Positions 1-7,121 are shown, numbered from the stretch's first letter. The stretch: 7,638 bases of DNA from Gammaproteobacteria bacterium (GCA_003233255.1 QILH01000272.1:1-7638); one strand, 5' to 3'. Notes: generated by a model not told the origin, from the sequence alone. Translations and numbers: made by a program.

Positions 1-813
1 GGTAAAAACCGTGCGAAAGGTATGTCTGCTATGATGTTGCGGCAGAAACCGACTGAACCTGATCGCGTGTTGGTGGTAGGGGGTAGTACCTCAGAATCAA
101 GAACCAACATCGGAATCATCGATGTACCTCCTGCTGAGTCGAATTGGCGAACGATTGATTTTCCGGATAACAAAAACCGAACGAATGTAAACGTTGTCTT
201 GCTTCCAGATGGCAAGGCGTTTATATGCGGTGGAACGACAACACCGCCGCATACTTGTTTACGTTACGATCCAGAAAATGTTGGTGATCCCTGGGATACC
301 CTGGATGCGTTGGATTACGAAAGGAATTATCACTCGTTAGCGCTTTTGTTGCCATCTGCTAAAGTGATGATTATCGGAGGCGATAGTTGGGGTCCGGATG
401 ACAATGTGCTTGAAGTTTTTAGTCCGCCTTATCTCTTTAATCTGGATGGTAGCCTGGCAAGCCGACCGGAAATTACTTCTTTTCCAGATCCAGATCATGG
501 GCATGTTATTCTTCACGGCCGCAAATTTGAAATAGAGACGGCTCACCCTGAGCACGTCAGAAAAATTGTATTAATGCGTCCAATGGCCGTTACTCACCAA
601 ACTGATACTGAGCAGCGGGTATTGTCGTTATGTTTTGAGCCATCCGAATCAGATCATCATGCACTGCAAGTTACCGCCCCGGATGGGCGGATATTCCCTT
701 ATGATACAGATCGGGCACATACGCACGCGGTTGCGCCTAGAGGTTACTATTTACTATTCATCATTGATGATAAAGGTGTGCCGTCGCCAGGCAAGTTTGT
801 TCAATTACGTTGA
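1..813 (+). CDS. Galactose-oxidase-like copper-radical oxidase, C-terminal part (5' end outside window)
   Basis: The frame is open from base 1, so the first ATG at 22 is probably internal; 270 residues are visible. The fragment begins in the last blades of a kelch-type beta-propeller, with repeated hydrophobic-Gly-Gly strands (VLVVGG, KAFICGG, KVMIIGG). It then passes through SPPYLF into the all-beta C-terminal domain of galactose oxidases (DUF1929-like), ending in a GYYLLFIIDDKGVPS segment that matches the family's closing strand. Three of the family's four copper ligands can be placed: Tyr110 and His111 in RNYHS (bases 328-333) and His199 in VTHQTDTEQR (bases 595-597). The fourth ligand, Tyr272 of Fusarium galactose oxidase, and its cross-linked Cys would lie upstream of the window. 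Family members oxidise primary alcohols or aldehydes to aldehydes or acids and make H2O2; they are usually secreted. The substrate cannot be told from this part. The gene ends 55 bases before a convergent hydrolase gene. A non-catalytic kelch protein is possible but less likely, given the retained ligands. Confidence 0.88.
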   Translation, partial: GKNRAKGMSAMMLRQKPTEPDRVLVVGGSTSESRTNIGIIDVPPAESNWRTIDFPDNKNRTNVNVVLLPDGKAFICGGTTTPPHTCLRYDPENVGDPWDTLDALDYERNYHSLALLLPSAKVMIIGGDSWGPDDNVLEVFSPPYLFNLDGSLASRPEITSFPDPDHGHVILHGRKFEIETAHPEHVRKIVLMRPMAVTHQTDTEQRVLSLCFEPSESDHHALQVTAPDGRIFPYDTDRAHTHAVAPRGYYLLFIIDDKGVPSPGKFVQLR

Positions 814-836
814 CTCGAAATCTTTTTGACGAGTTA

Positions 837-858
837 TACCGTTACGGGGTTACCGTTA
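837..858. repeat. Short perfect direct repeat in convergent gap
   Basis: TACCGTTA occurs at 837-844 and again at 851-858, separated by CGGGGT, in the 55-base gap between two convergent genes. Just upstream, ACTCG (813-817) and CGAGT (830-834) could pair around a 12-base loop. Neither arrangement has the GC-rich stem plus T-run of a standard Rho-independent terminator on either strand. The gap therefore has no clear terminator. Confidence 0.4.
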
Positions 859-868
859 AATTGGACTA

Positions 869-1567
869 TCAATGGCGGTGTCGATAGACCGCCTGGTAAG
901 GCGCATCACGGGTTTTATCGTGAGTGTGCATACGGTATTCGACAAAATCAGCGGTATCATCAAAGTGTAGAAAGGGGTTGCCATCAATTTCAGCGCCGAT
1001 GGTAGAGGTGGGCGTTATAGAATAGTTATGTCCAGGCAGAATTCGGGTATCGGCAGGCAGATCACGTGCCATGTTTTGTAACGTTTCATGCATCACTTCT
1101 GGATCGCCACCACTGAGATCGCAGCGACCGCAGCCAAACACAAACAGGGTATCGCCGGTGATGAGATCGTTACCGAACTGGAAACAGGCCGAGCCGGGCG
1201 TATGGCCGGGGGTGTGTAATAGTTTTATTTCGGTCTCGCCCAGTTTGATTATATCACCCCCATGGTGCAGCGACGGTGGATCGAGTTCTTTACCCCAGAA
1301 TTCGGCCTCGGTTTTGGCCAGATGTAATTGGGCATCGTAGTGTTCCAGTATTTGTCCAATGCCATTAATGTGATCATGATGAGAGTGGGTTAGCAGAATA
1401 TCGGTAATGGTTACACCGGATTGTTTTGCCTGCTCGAGGATGACCGGAACATCCCAGGCCGGATCTACGACGGCGGCACGGTTGGTTTTTAAATCTTTAA
1501 TCAGGTAGATGAAATTTTCCATCGGCCCTAATTCCATGGTTTCAATCTGATAGCTTTGTTTGGCCAT
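869..1567 (-). CDS. Metallo-beta-lactamase-fold hydrolase, glyoxalase II-like
   Basis: The product is a 232-residue cytosolic-looking protein with no signal peptide. The full dinuclear metal site of the glyoxalase II-type MBL family is visible: THSHHDH (His61, His63, Asp65, His66), TPGHTPGS (His122), GDTLF (Asp139) and PGHNY (His180). After Asp139 comes a GCGRCDLSGGDPE segment like the GCGR...GG loop of hydroxyacylglutathione hydrolases and ETHE1-type persulfide dioxygenases. Likely reactions are therefore thioester hydrolysis (such as S-lactoylglutathione) or related thiol chemistry; the substrate is inferred, not seen. At 232 residues it is slightly shorter than classical GloB (about 250). 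The start at 1567 is preferred because AGGA lies 8 bases upstream (1576-1579). An in-frame ATG at 1594 would add nine residues but has no ribosome-binding site. The gene is divergent from tpm and convergent with the copper oxidase gene. Confidence 0.9.
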   Translation of the reverse strand: MAKQSYQIETMELGPMENFIYLIKDLKTNRAAVVDPAWDVPVILEQAKQSGVTITDILLTHSHHDHINGIGQILEHYDAQLHLAKTEAEFWGKELDPPSLHHGGDIIKLGETEIKLLHTPGHTPGSACFQFGNDLITGDTLFVFGCGRCDLSGGDPEVMHETLQNMARDLPADTRILPGHNYSITPTSTIGAEIDGNPFLHFDDTADFVEYRMHTHDKTRDAPYQAVYRHRH

Positions 1568-1594
1568 ATCGATTTTCCTGAAGTGATTAATCAT

Positions 1595-1675
1595 AGAGAT
1601 GTTAGCATTTTACCCTAACGCTGGACATTGGCTAGTGGTAAACTGATAGTTTATGTACGAACAAGAGACAGCACG
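1595..1675. promoter_or_regulatory. Divergent intergenic region, candidate promoters and inverted repeat
   Basis: This gap must carry the promoters of two divergent genes. It holds an inverted repeat, GTTAG (1601-1605) and CTAAC (1615-1619), with a 9-base spacer. On the minus strand the spacer contains TAAAAT (complement of 1607-1612), a 5-of-6 match to the -10 consensus, but no good -35 sits at the right distance. On the plus strand the nearest pair is TTGGCT (1628-1633) with weak -10-like sequence near 1651. The inverted repeat overlaps the minus-strand -10 candidate, so it could be an operator. All of this is pattern-level evidence. Confidence 0.3.
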
Positions 1676-2341
1676 ATGAAACCGGAATTTTGGCTACAAC
1701 GTTGGAAAGAGAACCAGATTGGTTTTCACCTCGACGAGGTGAATCCACATTTAATTGAGTATTGGCTGCAGTTGGACATTAAGCCGGGGGGCCGGGTTTT
1801 TGTTCCTCTGTGCGGTAAAAGTATTGACCTGAACTGGTTGACTGAGCAGGGCTATTTTGTCGAAGCCGTCGAATTATCCGAAAGTGCCATTGAGCAATTT
1901 TTTACTGAGCAGGCTATTGATTACCAGCGCCGGCAACAGGGGGACAGGATCGTATTCGAGTCTGAACGGATCCGCATCTGGTGTGGCGATTTTTTCCATC
2001 TTACTGCTGAACAACTTGGCTCGATCGATGCCATCTATGATCGAGCTGCGTTGATTGCATTGCCCCCGGAGTTACGTATCAAATACGTTAATCACCTGAT
2101 GAATATTGTCGGCCAGGTGCCACAATTATTGGTGACTCTGGATTACCCGCAGCAGCAAATGTCAGGTCCGCCGTTTTCTGTGCCAGAAACGGAGGTGTTT
2201 AATTTATATCGGGATCACACTGATATTGATACAATATCAACCAATAAAGCCGATATTTTGTCCGAACACGCACATTTCGTCGATCGCGGCTTGACCTCAC
2301 TGTTTGAATGCGTGTATTTAATGCAAGTATCGAGAAAATAA
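1676..2341 (+). CDS. tpm: Thiopurine S-methyltransferase
   Basis: This gene encodes a 221-residue class I SAM-dependent methyltransferase of the TPMT family, close to the usual bacterial length of about 217. It transfers a methyl group from SAM to the sulfur of thiopurines; bacterial members have also been linked to methylation and detoxification of selenium and tellurium oxyanions. Family signatures are easy to read: the opening PEFWLQRWKENQIGFHL (residues 3-19, shared with Pseudomonas and E. coli-type TPMTs), the SAM-binding PLCGKSIDLNWL (44-55), VEAVELSE (62-69) whose acidic residue normally contacts the SAM ribose, YDRAAL (121-126), then DYPQ and PPFSV. ATG 1676 is chosen because the protein then begins MKPEFW exactly as in the family. 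A TTG at 1628 would add 16 residues of no family resemblance. The ribosome-binding site is weak (AAGAGA upstream). The gene is divergent from the MBL hydrolase and 33 bases ahead of the transglycosylase. Confidence 0.95.
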   Translation: MKPEFWLQRWKENQIGFHLDEVNPHLIEYWLQLDIKPGGRVFVPLCGKSIDLNWLTEQGYFVEAVELSESAIEQFFTEQAIDYQRRQQGDRIVFESERIRIWCGDFFHLTAEQLGSIDAIYDRAALIALPPELRIKYVNHLMNIVGQVPQLLVTLDYPQQQMSGPPFSVPETEVFNLYRDHTDIDTISTNKADILSEHAHFVDRGLTSLFECVYLMQVSRK

Positions 2342-2374
2342 GACATTGATCACATTTTTAAACTCTTAGTTAAC

Positions 2375-3043
2375 ATGACCGATATAAAGTATAACAACTT
2401 GTCTTTTGGGGACGCTATTTTGACACGCTCACATTATCAGTTTGGTATGGCCTTATTGGTGCTGGTTCTGTTGCTGTGGACGCAAAATGCAATGGCGGCA
2501 AAATTCTTTGTTTACCAGTTACCGGATGGTTCACGGGTTATTAGTGATCGTCCTATATATAAGAAGACCCATAAACTTATCTCCAAGCGTCGAAAGGTGG
2601 AAGGTACGGGACAGCTGGTATCGAAACGGTATAAAAAGCGACCCGAGACACTGGATAAATGGGACGGTTTGATTAACGAGGTGGCGCAACGACATAGTGT
2701 TGATGTGGCGCTAGTGAAAGCGGTAATTCACACTGAATCGTATTTCAACCACAAGGCCAAATCGCATGCCGGTGCGCAGGGTTTGATGCAGTTAATGCCG
2801 AAAACGGCACGCAAGTATGGTGTGTATGATTCATATGATCCAAACGCGAACGTCGAAGCGGGTGTGAAACACTTACGCTACCTGTTAAAAAAATATCCAC
2901 GTAATATCAAACATGCCTTAGCAGCCTACAATGCCGGTGAAGGTGCCGTGTATTATTACAACGGTATCCCGCCTTATAAAGAAACCCGCAACTATGTGCG
3001 TAAGGTTTTAAATTATCGTGATTTTTATCGTCAGATTAATTAA
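2375..3043 (+). CDS. Lytic transglycosylase, SLT (family 1) domain, with DUF4124-like N-terminus
   Basis: The protein has up to 222 residues. A signal peptide is visible, with hydrophobic core MALLVLVLLLW (25-35) followed by NAMA|A, so cleavage near residue 41 would place it in the periplasm. Residues 44-60 (FFVYQLPDGSRVISDRP) resemble the DUF4124 strand motif found ahead of SLT domains. The SLT domain covers about 97-215: catalytic Glu121 in HTES, GAQGLMQLMP (133-142) and ALAAYNAGEGAV (181-192). Such enzymes cleave the MurNAc-GlcNAc bond of peptidoglycan, forming 1,6-anhydroMurNAc, in wall turnover. The start is uncertain. ATG 2375 has no Shine-Dalgarno and gives a long 24-residue n-region. 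TTG 2420 has GGGGA 7 bases upstream and gives a conventional signal peptide of about 27 residues. I keep the ATG as the outer limit. No lipobox Cys is seen, so it is not an obvious Mlt-type lipoprotein. It could share a transcript with tpm. Confidence 0.92.
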   Translation: MTDIKYNNLSFGDAILTRSHYQFGMALLVLVLLLWTQNAMAAKFFVYQLPDGSRVISDRPIYKKTHKLISKRRKVEGTGQLVSKRYKKRPETLDKWDGLINEVAQRHSVDVALVKAVIHTESYFNHKAKSHAGAQGLMQLMPKTARKYGVYDSYDPNANVEAGVKHLRYLLKKYPRNIKHALAAYNAGEGAVYYYNGIPPYKETRNYVRKVLNYRDFYRQIN

Positions 3044-3094
3044 CCTGGACTTCACTTCATTTTTTATAGCCATTTAGTTACCCTCGCTACATCG

Positions 3095-3110
3095 AATCAG
3101 TCGACTCATT
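3095..3110. promoter_or_regulatory. Imperfect 16-base palindrome upstream of dinB
   Basis: AATCAGTCGACTCATT is symmetric in 14 of 16 positions, with a perfect AGTCGACT core (3099-3106). It lies in the 159-base gap between the transglycosylase stop and dinB, 92 bases before the dinB start. It has the look of a dimeric repressor site, but it could be chance. It is not a canonical LexA box. Confidence 0.25.
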
Positions 3111-3137
3111 ACCCCTGCTAAATATGTCTCAGTGATC

Positions 3138-3168
3138 TTTTAATTAGGTCGCTATGTTAGAATAATAT
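3138..3168 (+). promoter_or_regulatory. Weak sigma70-like promoter candidate for dinB
   Basis: The best -10-like hexamers are AATAAT (3161-3166, 5 of 6) and the overlapping TAATAT (3163-3168). The sequence 17 bases upstream, TTTTAA (3138-3143), is only a poor -35. A start near 3173 would leave a leader of about 30 bases before the ATG. The rest of the 3044-3202 gap shows no clear terminator for the upstream gene. Confidence 0.25.
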
Positions 3169-3202
3169 CTTCATGTTGTACTAAACTGTTTCTGCTGGGT
3201 AA

Positions 3203-4375
3203 ATGCCGCACTCACGAAAAATCTTACATGTCGATATGGATGCCTTTTATGCCTCAGTGGAGGAGCGGGAGAATCCTGAGCTAAAGACAAAACCGGTGGT
3301 GGTTGGTGGTACCGCGGAAGGTCGCGGGGTGGTGTCAGCGGCAAATTATAATGCGCGCAAGTTTGGTATTCACAGTGCGATGCCGATGTATCAGGCGCAA
3401 CGTCGATGTGCCGAGCTGGTTCGTCTGCCAGGGCGGATGGATCTTTATGTTCAGGTCTCCCATCAAATCCGCGAGATCTTTTCGCGCTACACACCCTTGA
3501 TAGAACCCTTGTCACTTGATGAAGCTTTTTTAGATGTCAGTGCTTCCGAGAAATTATTTGGCAGTGCCGAGAACATCGCGCAAAAGATTAAGGACGATAT
3601 TTTAAACGAGCTAGAGCTGGTCGCCTCGGTAGGGCTGGCGCCGAGTAAGTTCATTGCCAAGATCGCCTCGGATGTGAACAAACCCGATGGCTTTGTGATC
3701 GTTGATCCCGGATCGGTACAGGGCTTTCTTGATCCCCTGCCGGTGAGTCGTATCTGGGGCGCGGGCAAGGTCACGGTCGCGGCCTTTGATCGCATGGGTA
3801 TTCGTACCATCGGCCAGCTTCGTCGCCAATCGCAGGCCTGGTTAAAATCGCAGTTTGGCCAGATGGGGGACCACCTGTGGATGCTGGCTAACGGCATCGA
3901 TGATCGTGATGTAAAAAGTGAAGGACAGAGCAAATCCATCTCTCATGAAACCACCTTTGCGGTGGATCTGCATAACAAAGAGATCCTCGAAGCCTGGTTA
4001 TTACACCTAACTGAACAGGTGAGCTGGCGGTTGCGCAAACACGAACTCAAGGGCAAAACCGTGAACCTGAAAGTGCGTCACCACGATTTTAAGACCATCA
4101 CCCGCTCGCAGAGTTTTAATCAGGCCACCAACAGCACCGATCTGATCTGGCAGACCGTACGCCACCTGTTTAATCAATACTGGACCGGCAAGACTTCAAT
4201 ACGCCTGATTGGCATGGGCGTAACCGGGCTGTATCGACATGACCAGGTTATTGAACAAGGTGACTTGTTTGTGTCACCGGCGCACACTAAGATTGACAAG
4301 GTAGCTGATGACATCAATGCCCGCTTCGGTGCAACAACCCTGCAACGGGGGCGGAGTAAAAATCGGAATATTTGA
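3203..4375 (+). CDS. dinB: DNA polymerase IV (Y-family translesion polymerase)
   Basis: This gene encodes a complete 390-residue DinB, somewhat longer than the 351 residues of E. coli. It copies past damaged template bases with low fidelity and no proofreading. Palm catalytic acids are present: Asp11 in HVDMDAFYASVE and Asp106-Glu107 in PLSLDEAFLDV, matching E. coli D8 and D103/E104. The steric-gate position (E. coli F13) is Tyr16, a common variant. Other family marks are RGVVSAANYNARKFGI (41-56), ASVGLAPSKFIAKIASDVNKP (141-161), the thumb helix-hairpin-helix IWGAGKVT (184-191) and a little-finger domain (about 245-345). A beta-clamp-binding pentapeptide, QGDLF (352-356), is followed by a basic 34-residue tail with RFGATTLQRGR, as in many longer DinBs. 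ATG 3203 places the first motif at the usual distance from the N-terminus. The Shine-Dalgarno is poor (CTGGGT), suggesting low translation. No canonical CTGT-N8-ACAG LexA box is seen upstream. Confidence 0.97.
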   Translation: MPHSRKILHVDMDAFYASVEERENPELKTKPVVVGGTAEGRGVVSAANYNARKFGIHSAMPMYQAQRRCAELVRLPGRMDLYVQVSHQIREIFSRYTPLIEPLSLDEAFLDVSASEKLFGSAENIAQKIKDDILNELELVASVGLAPSKFIAKIASDVNKPDGFVIVDPGSVQGFLDPLPVSRIWGAGKVTVAAFDRMGIRTIGQLRRQSQAWLKSQFGQMGDHLWMLANGIDDRDVKSEGQSKSISHETTFAVDLHNKEILEAWLLHLTEQVSWRLRKHELKGKTVNLKVRHHDFKTITRSQSFNQATNSTDLIWQTVRHLFNQYWTGKTSIRLIGMGVTGLYRHDQVIEQGDLFVSPAHTKIDKVADDINARFGATTLQRGRSKNRNI

Positions 4376-4396
4376 TTAGCGTTTGTTTTGATACGG

Positions 4397-4438
4397 TCAT
4401 TCTTGCGGAGGCGGGAATTCAGTCAATGACAGGAATGA
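4397..4438. repeat. Inverted repeat in the pepN leader
   Basis: TCATTCTTG (4397-4405) and CAGGAATGA (4430-4438) pair over 9 positions with one G-T wobble, enclosing 24 bases. A competing pairing exists: GTCATT (4396-4401) with AATGAC (4425-4430), and GTCAATGAC (4422-4430) is itself an odd palindrome. No T-run follows on the plus strand, so it is not a standard terminator for dinB. The right arm ends at the pepN -10 candidate, which would suit an operator. Confidence 0.35.
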
Positions 4439-4454
4439 GATAATAATTTAAGGA
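4436..4454 (+). promoter_or_regulatory. Extended -10 promoter candidate and ribosome-binding site of pepN
   Basis: TGAGATAAT (4436-4444) fits the extended -10 form TGn followed by a 5-of-6 -10 hexamer (GATAAT, 4439-4444). No strong -35 lies upstream, which extended -10 promoters tolerate. AGGA at 4451-4454 sits 7 bases before the pepN ATG and is a clear Shine-Dalgarno. A start at about 4451 would leave almost no leader, so the true promoter may instead lie further upstream, such as near TTGATA (4388-4393). Confidence 0.3.
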
Positions 4455-4461
4455 TTAAGTA

Positions 4462-7107
4462 ATGGACTTAAACACTAAAGACGGCATTGAGCAATCCCCG
4501 CAGGCCATTTTTTTAAAAGACTACAGCCCCCCAGCGTATTTCATCGACGAGATTAAACTCGAATTTGATCTGGCGGCGGGGAAAACCATTGTCAGCAACA
4601 ACATGCAGGTGCGTCGCAATGAAACATCAGATTCAACAACCGAACTGATTTTAGATGGTCAGTTAATGGAACTGATCTCGATTGATATCGATGGCAACAC
4701 GTTAACTCCAGCTGATTATGCTGTGTCTGATGAAAACCTGACTATCGCGAATCTGCCCGAATCGTTTAATTTACAAATCGTCACCGAAATCCATCCTGAT
4801 AAAAATACCGCACTCGAAGGTTTATATGCATCGAGTAGCATGCTCTGCACCCAATGCGAGGCGCAGGGGTTTCGTCGCATAACCTATTTTCTGGATCGGC
4901 CGGATGTGATGAGTCGTTATCAAGTGAAGTTGATCGCCGATAAAAAAACATATCCGGTACTCTTATCCAATGGCAACTTAATTGAATCGGGTGACATGGA
5001 TAACCGTCGCCATTACGCGTTATGGCAAGACCCCAGTTTAAAACCGAGTTATTTATTTGCATTAGTGGCCGGGGATCTGGCGCACATCGAAGATCATTTT
5101 ACCACAATGTCCGGCCGTGACGTGATGTTACGACTCTATACCGAGGCTGAAAACATTCACAAATGCACACATGCCATGGACAGTTTAAAACAGTCTATGT
5201 TATGGGACGAACAAACCTACGGCCGCGAATACGATCTGGATATCTATATGATCGTCGCTGTGAATGATTTTAATATGGGCGCGATGGAGAACAAGGGACT
5301 GAATATTTTCAATGCTTCCTGTGTATTAGCTTCACCTGAAACGGCCACCGATGACGACTATTATCGGATTCAAAGCATCATCGGTCATGAATATTTTCAT
5401 AACTGGTCAGGCAACCGGGTTACCTGTCGCGACTGGTTCCAGTTAAGTCTGAAAGAAGGCTTTACCGTATTTCGCGATCAGGAATTCTCTTCGGATCTAA
5501 ATTCACGCGCCGTACAACGCATAGATGATGTCGATGTATTGCGTATCCATCAGTTTGCCGAAGACAGCAGTCCGATGGCGCACCCGGTGCGTCCCGATCA
5601 TTTCATTGAGATCAGTAATTTTTATACGGTCACGGTTTATAATAAAGGTGCCGAAGTGGTGCGCATGTTAAATAACCTGGTTGGTCGTGAAGGCTTTCGC
5701 AAGGCGACGGACTTATATTTTTCGCGTCACGATGGACAGGCCGTCACCTGCGATGATTTTGTCGCCGCGATTGAAGAGGCCAACAACATTAATCTAGATC
5801 AGTTTAAAAACTGGTACAGCCAGGCCGGCACACCCACGTTAAAAATAAATACTCACTACGATAGCGACAAACAGAGCTATACCCTGACCGTGACCCAGAG
5901 CACAGCGCCGACCCCCGGACAGAACGACAAGGCTCCGTTTCATATTCCGCTGGCAATCGGTTTGCTCGATAATGAAGGAAATGACATGTCGTTGGGAACA
6001 GATACCACCAAAGTGTTAGGGCTAACAGAAGCAAAACAGGACTTTGTGTTCGACAATATAAAACAATCCCCGGTGCTATCCGTGTTACGCGGTTTTTCCG
6101 CCCCGGTAAAGATTGACATGCCGCGCGGTGAAGATGAGCTGGCCTTTTTATTAGCGCACGACAGTGATCCGTTTAACCGGTGGGATGCCGGACAGTCATT
6201 GGCCTTACAGGAATTACTGCGCCAGATAAAGGCTCATCAAAACAACGAACCCTTACCCGAACCGCACGCCCTGACCGAGGCATTATCACGTGCCATGGCC
6301 GATACCGACATCGACAAGGCCCTGCTGTCGCGCATCCTGTCCTTACCTGGCGAGTCGTATCTGGCCGACCAATGCGAACAGGTGCATGTTGAAGCGATCT
6401 ATCATGCACGTTTATTTACCCGTCGCCATATTGCCACCAGCTTAAAAGATCAGTTTGCCAATTTATACGAGCAGCAAACATCCTCCGCAGAATATGATTT
6501 TAATCAAACCGACATGGCGCGACGGGCATTGAAAAATACCTGCCTGAGTTATCTGGTCGAAACCGAGCTGGATGAGTATTTTACTCTGTGTTTTGACCAG
6601 TTTAACCTGGCTGATAACATGACCGAAGTGCAGGCGGCATTAAACATCCTGTCAAACTACGATGTGCCTTACCGAAAACAGGCGCTGGAGTTATTTTATA
6701 ATAAGTGGTCAGCGGACCAGCAGGTGATCGAAAAATGGTTAGCGATTCAGGCGCGCTCTCGTTTACCCGATACATTAACCAACATTAAAAAACTAATGCA
6801 GCATGAAAGTTTCAGTATGACCAACCCCAATAAAGTCCGTGCCCTGTTAGCCACCTTCTGTCGCGCCAACCCGATTCGTTTCCATAATCAGGATGGCTCC
6901 GGCTATGAATTCTTTACAGAGCAAGTGATCACTCTGGACAAACTCAATCCACAGATAACCGCAAGACTGATTCAGGCCATCGCCCGCTGGCAACGCTACG
7001 CCGAACCCAATCAGACAATGATGAAAACACAACTGGAAAAAATCATCTCAGTAGATGGTTTATCAAAAGACAGTTATGAAGTGGTTGAAAAAAGTTTGGC
7101 GGGTTAA
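4462..7107 (+). CDS. pepN: Aminopeptidase N (M1 family zinc metallopeptidase)
   Basis: This gene encodes a complete 881-residue PepN, close to E. coli's 870. It is a cytosolic zinc exopeptidase that removes N-terminal residues from peptides, a main late step of protein breakdown. Order of parts: N-terminal beta domain (about 20-215), then the thermolysin-like catalytic domain with substrate-anchoring GAMEN (273-277) and zinc motif HEYFH (His309, Glu310, His313) plus Glu332 in LKEGFTVFRD. Tyr393 in TVYNKGAEV is the transition-state tyrosine. A small beta domain (about 455-560) and a helical C-terminal domain follow. H309, E332 and Y393 are all offset by +12 from E. coli H297, E320 and Y381, so the core is collinear. 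There is no signal peptide. ATG 4462 has AGGA 7 bases upstream. It follows dinB after 86 bases. Only 12 bases separate its stop from the next open frame, with no terminator visible between them. Confidence 0.98.
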   Translation: MDLNTKDGIEQSPQAIFLKDYSPPAYFIDEIKLEFDLAAGKTIVSNNMQVRRNETSDSTTELILDGQLMELISIDIDGNTLTPADYAVSDENLTIANLPESFNLQIVTEIHPDKNTALEGLYASSSMLCTQCEAQGFRRITYFLDRPDVMSRYQVKLIADKKTYPVLLSNGNLIESGDMDNRRHYALWQDPSLKPSYLFALVAGDLAHIEDHFTTMSGRDVMLRLYTEAENIHKCTHAMDSLKQSMLWDEQTYGREYDLDIYMIVAVNDFNMGAMENKGLNIFNASCVLASPETATDDDYYRIQSIIGHEYFHNWSGNRVTCRDWFQLSLKEGFTVFRDQEFSSDLNSRAVQRIDDVDVLRIHQFAEDSSPMAHPVRPDHFIEISNFYTVTVYNKGAEVVRMLNNLVGREGFRKATDLYFSRHDGQAVTCDDFVAAIEEANNINLDQFKNWYSQAGTPTLKINTHYDSDKQSYTLTVTQSTAPTPGQNDKAPFHIPLAIGLLDNEGNDMSLGTDTTKVLGLTEAKQDFVFDNIKQSPVLSVLRGFSAPVKIDMPRGEDELAFLLAHDSDPFNRWDAGQSLALQELLRQIKAHQNNEPLPEPHALTEALSRAMADTDIDKALLSRILSLPGESYLADQCEQVHVEAIYHARLFTRRHIATSLKDQFANLYEQQTSSAEYDFNQTDMARRALKNTCLSYLVETELDEYFTLCFDQFNLADNMTEVQAALNILSNYDVPYRKQALELFYNKWSADQQVIEKWLAIQARSRLPDTLTNIKKLMQHESFSMTNPNKVRALLATFCRANPIRFHNQDGSGYEFFTEQVITLDKLNPQITARLIQAIARWQRYAEPNQTMMKTQLEKIISVDGLSKDSYEVVEKSLAG

Positions 7108-7121
7108 TATTTAAATATAAT
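7085..7121 (+). promoter_or_regulatory. AT-rich promoter-like junction after pepN
   Basis: TTGAAA (7085-7090) is a 5-of-6 -35 match, and the exact consensus TATAAT occurs at 7116-7121. They are 25 bases apart, too far for a standard pair. With 17-base spacing TTGAAA faces only TATTTA (7108-7113). The TATAAT overlaps the ATG of the last gene, so a transcript from it would begin inside the gene. This is either a chance result of the AT-rich junction or a sign that translation starts downstream. Confidence 0.2.

Noticed and set aside
22..24. ATG at 22 as the start of the copper oxidase gene
   Set aside because: The frame is open to base 1, the family needs several hundred residues upstream (first copper ligand, rest of the propeller), and no Shine-Dalgarno precedes this ATG.
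1568..1594. ATG 1594 as the start of the MBL-fold hydrolase
   Set aside because: No ribosome-binding site precedes it, while ATG 1567 has AGGA at 8 bases and gives a family-like N-terminus.
1628..1675. TTG 1628 as the start of tpm
   Set aside because: The 16 added residues have no TPMT resemblance; ATG 1676 gives the family's MKPEFW opening.
3044..3080. Rho-independent terminator after the transglycosylase gene
   Set aside because: A T-run exists (CATTTTTTATAG) but no stable inverted repeat precedes it.
3044..3202. SOS (LexA) box upstream of dinB
   Set aside because: CTG triplets near 3186-3196 were checked for CTG-N10-CAG spacing and do not match.
3487..3939. 150-codon open frame on the minus strand inside dinB
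   Set aside because: It lies wholly opposite a confident dinB frame, has no recognisable motif and reads as an antisense shadow of the coding strand.
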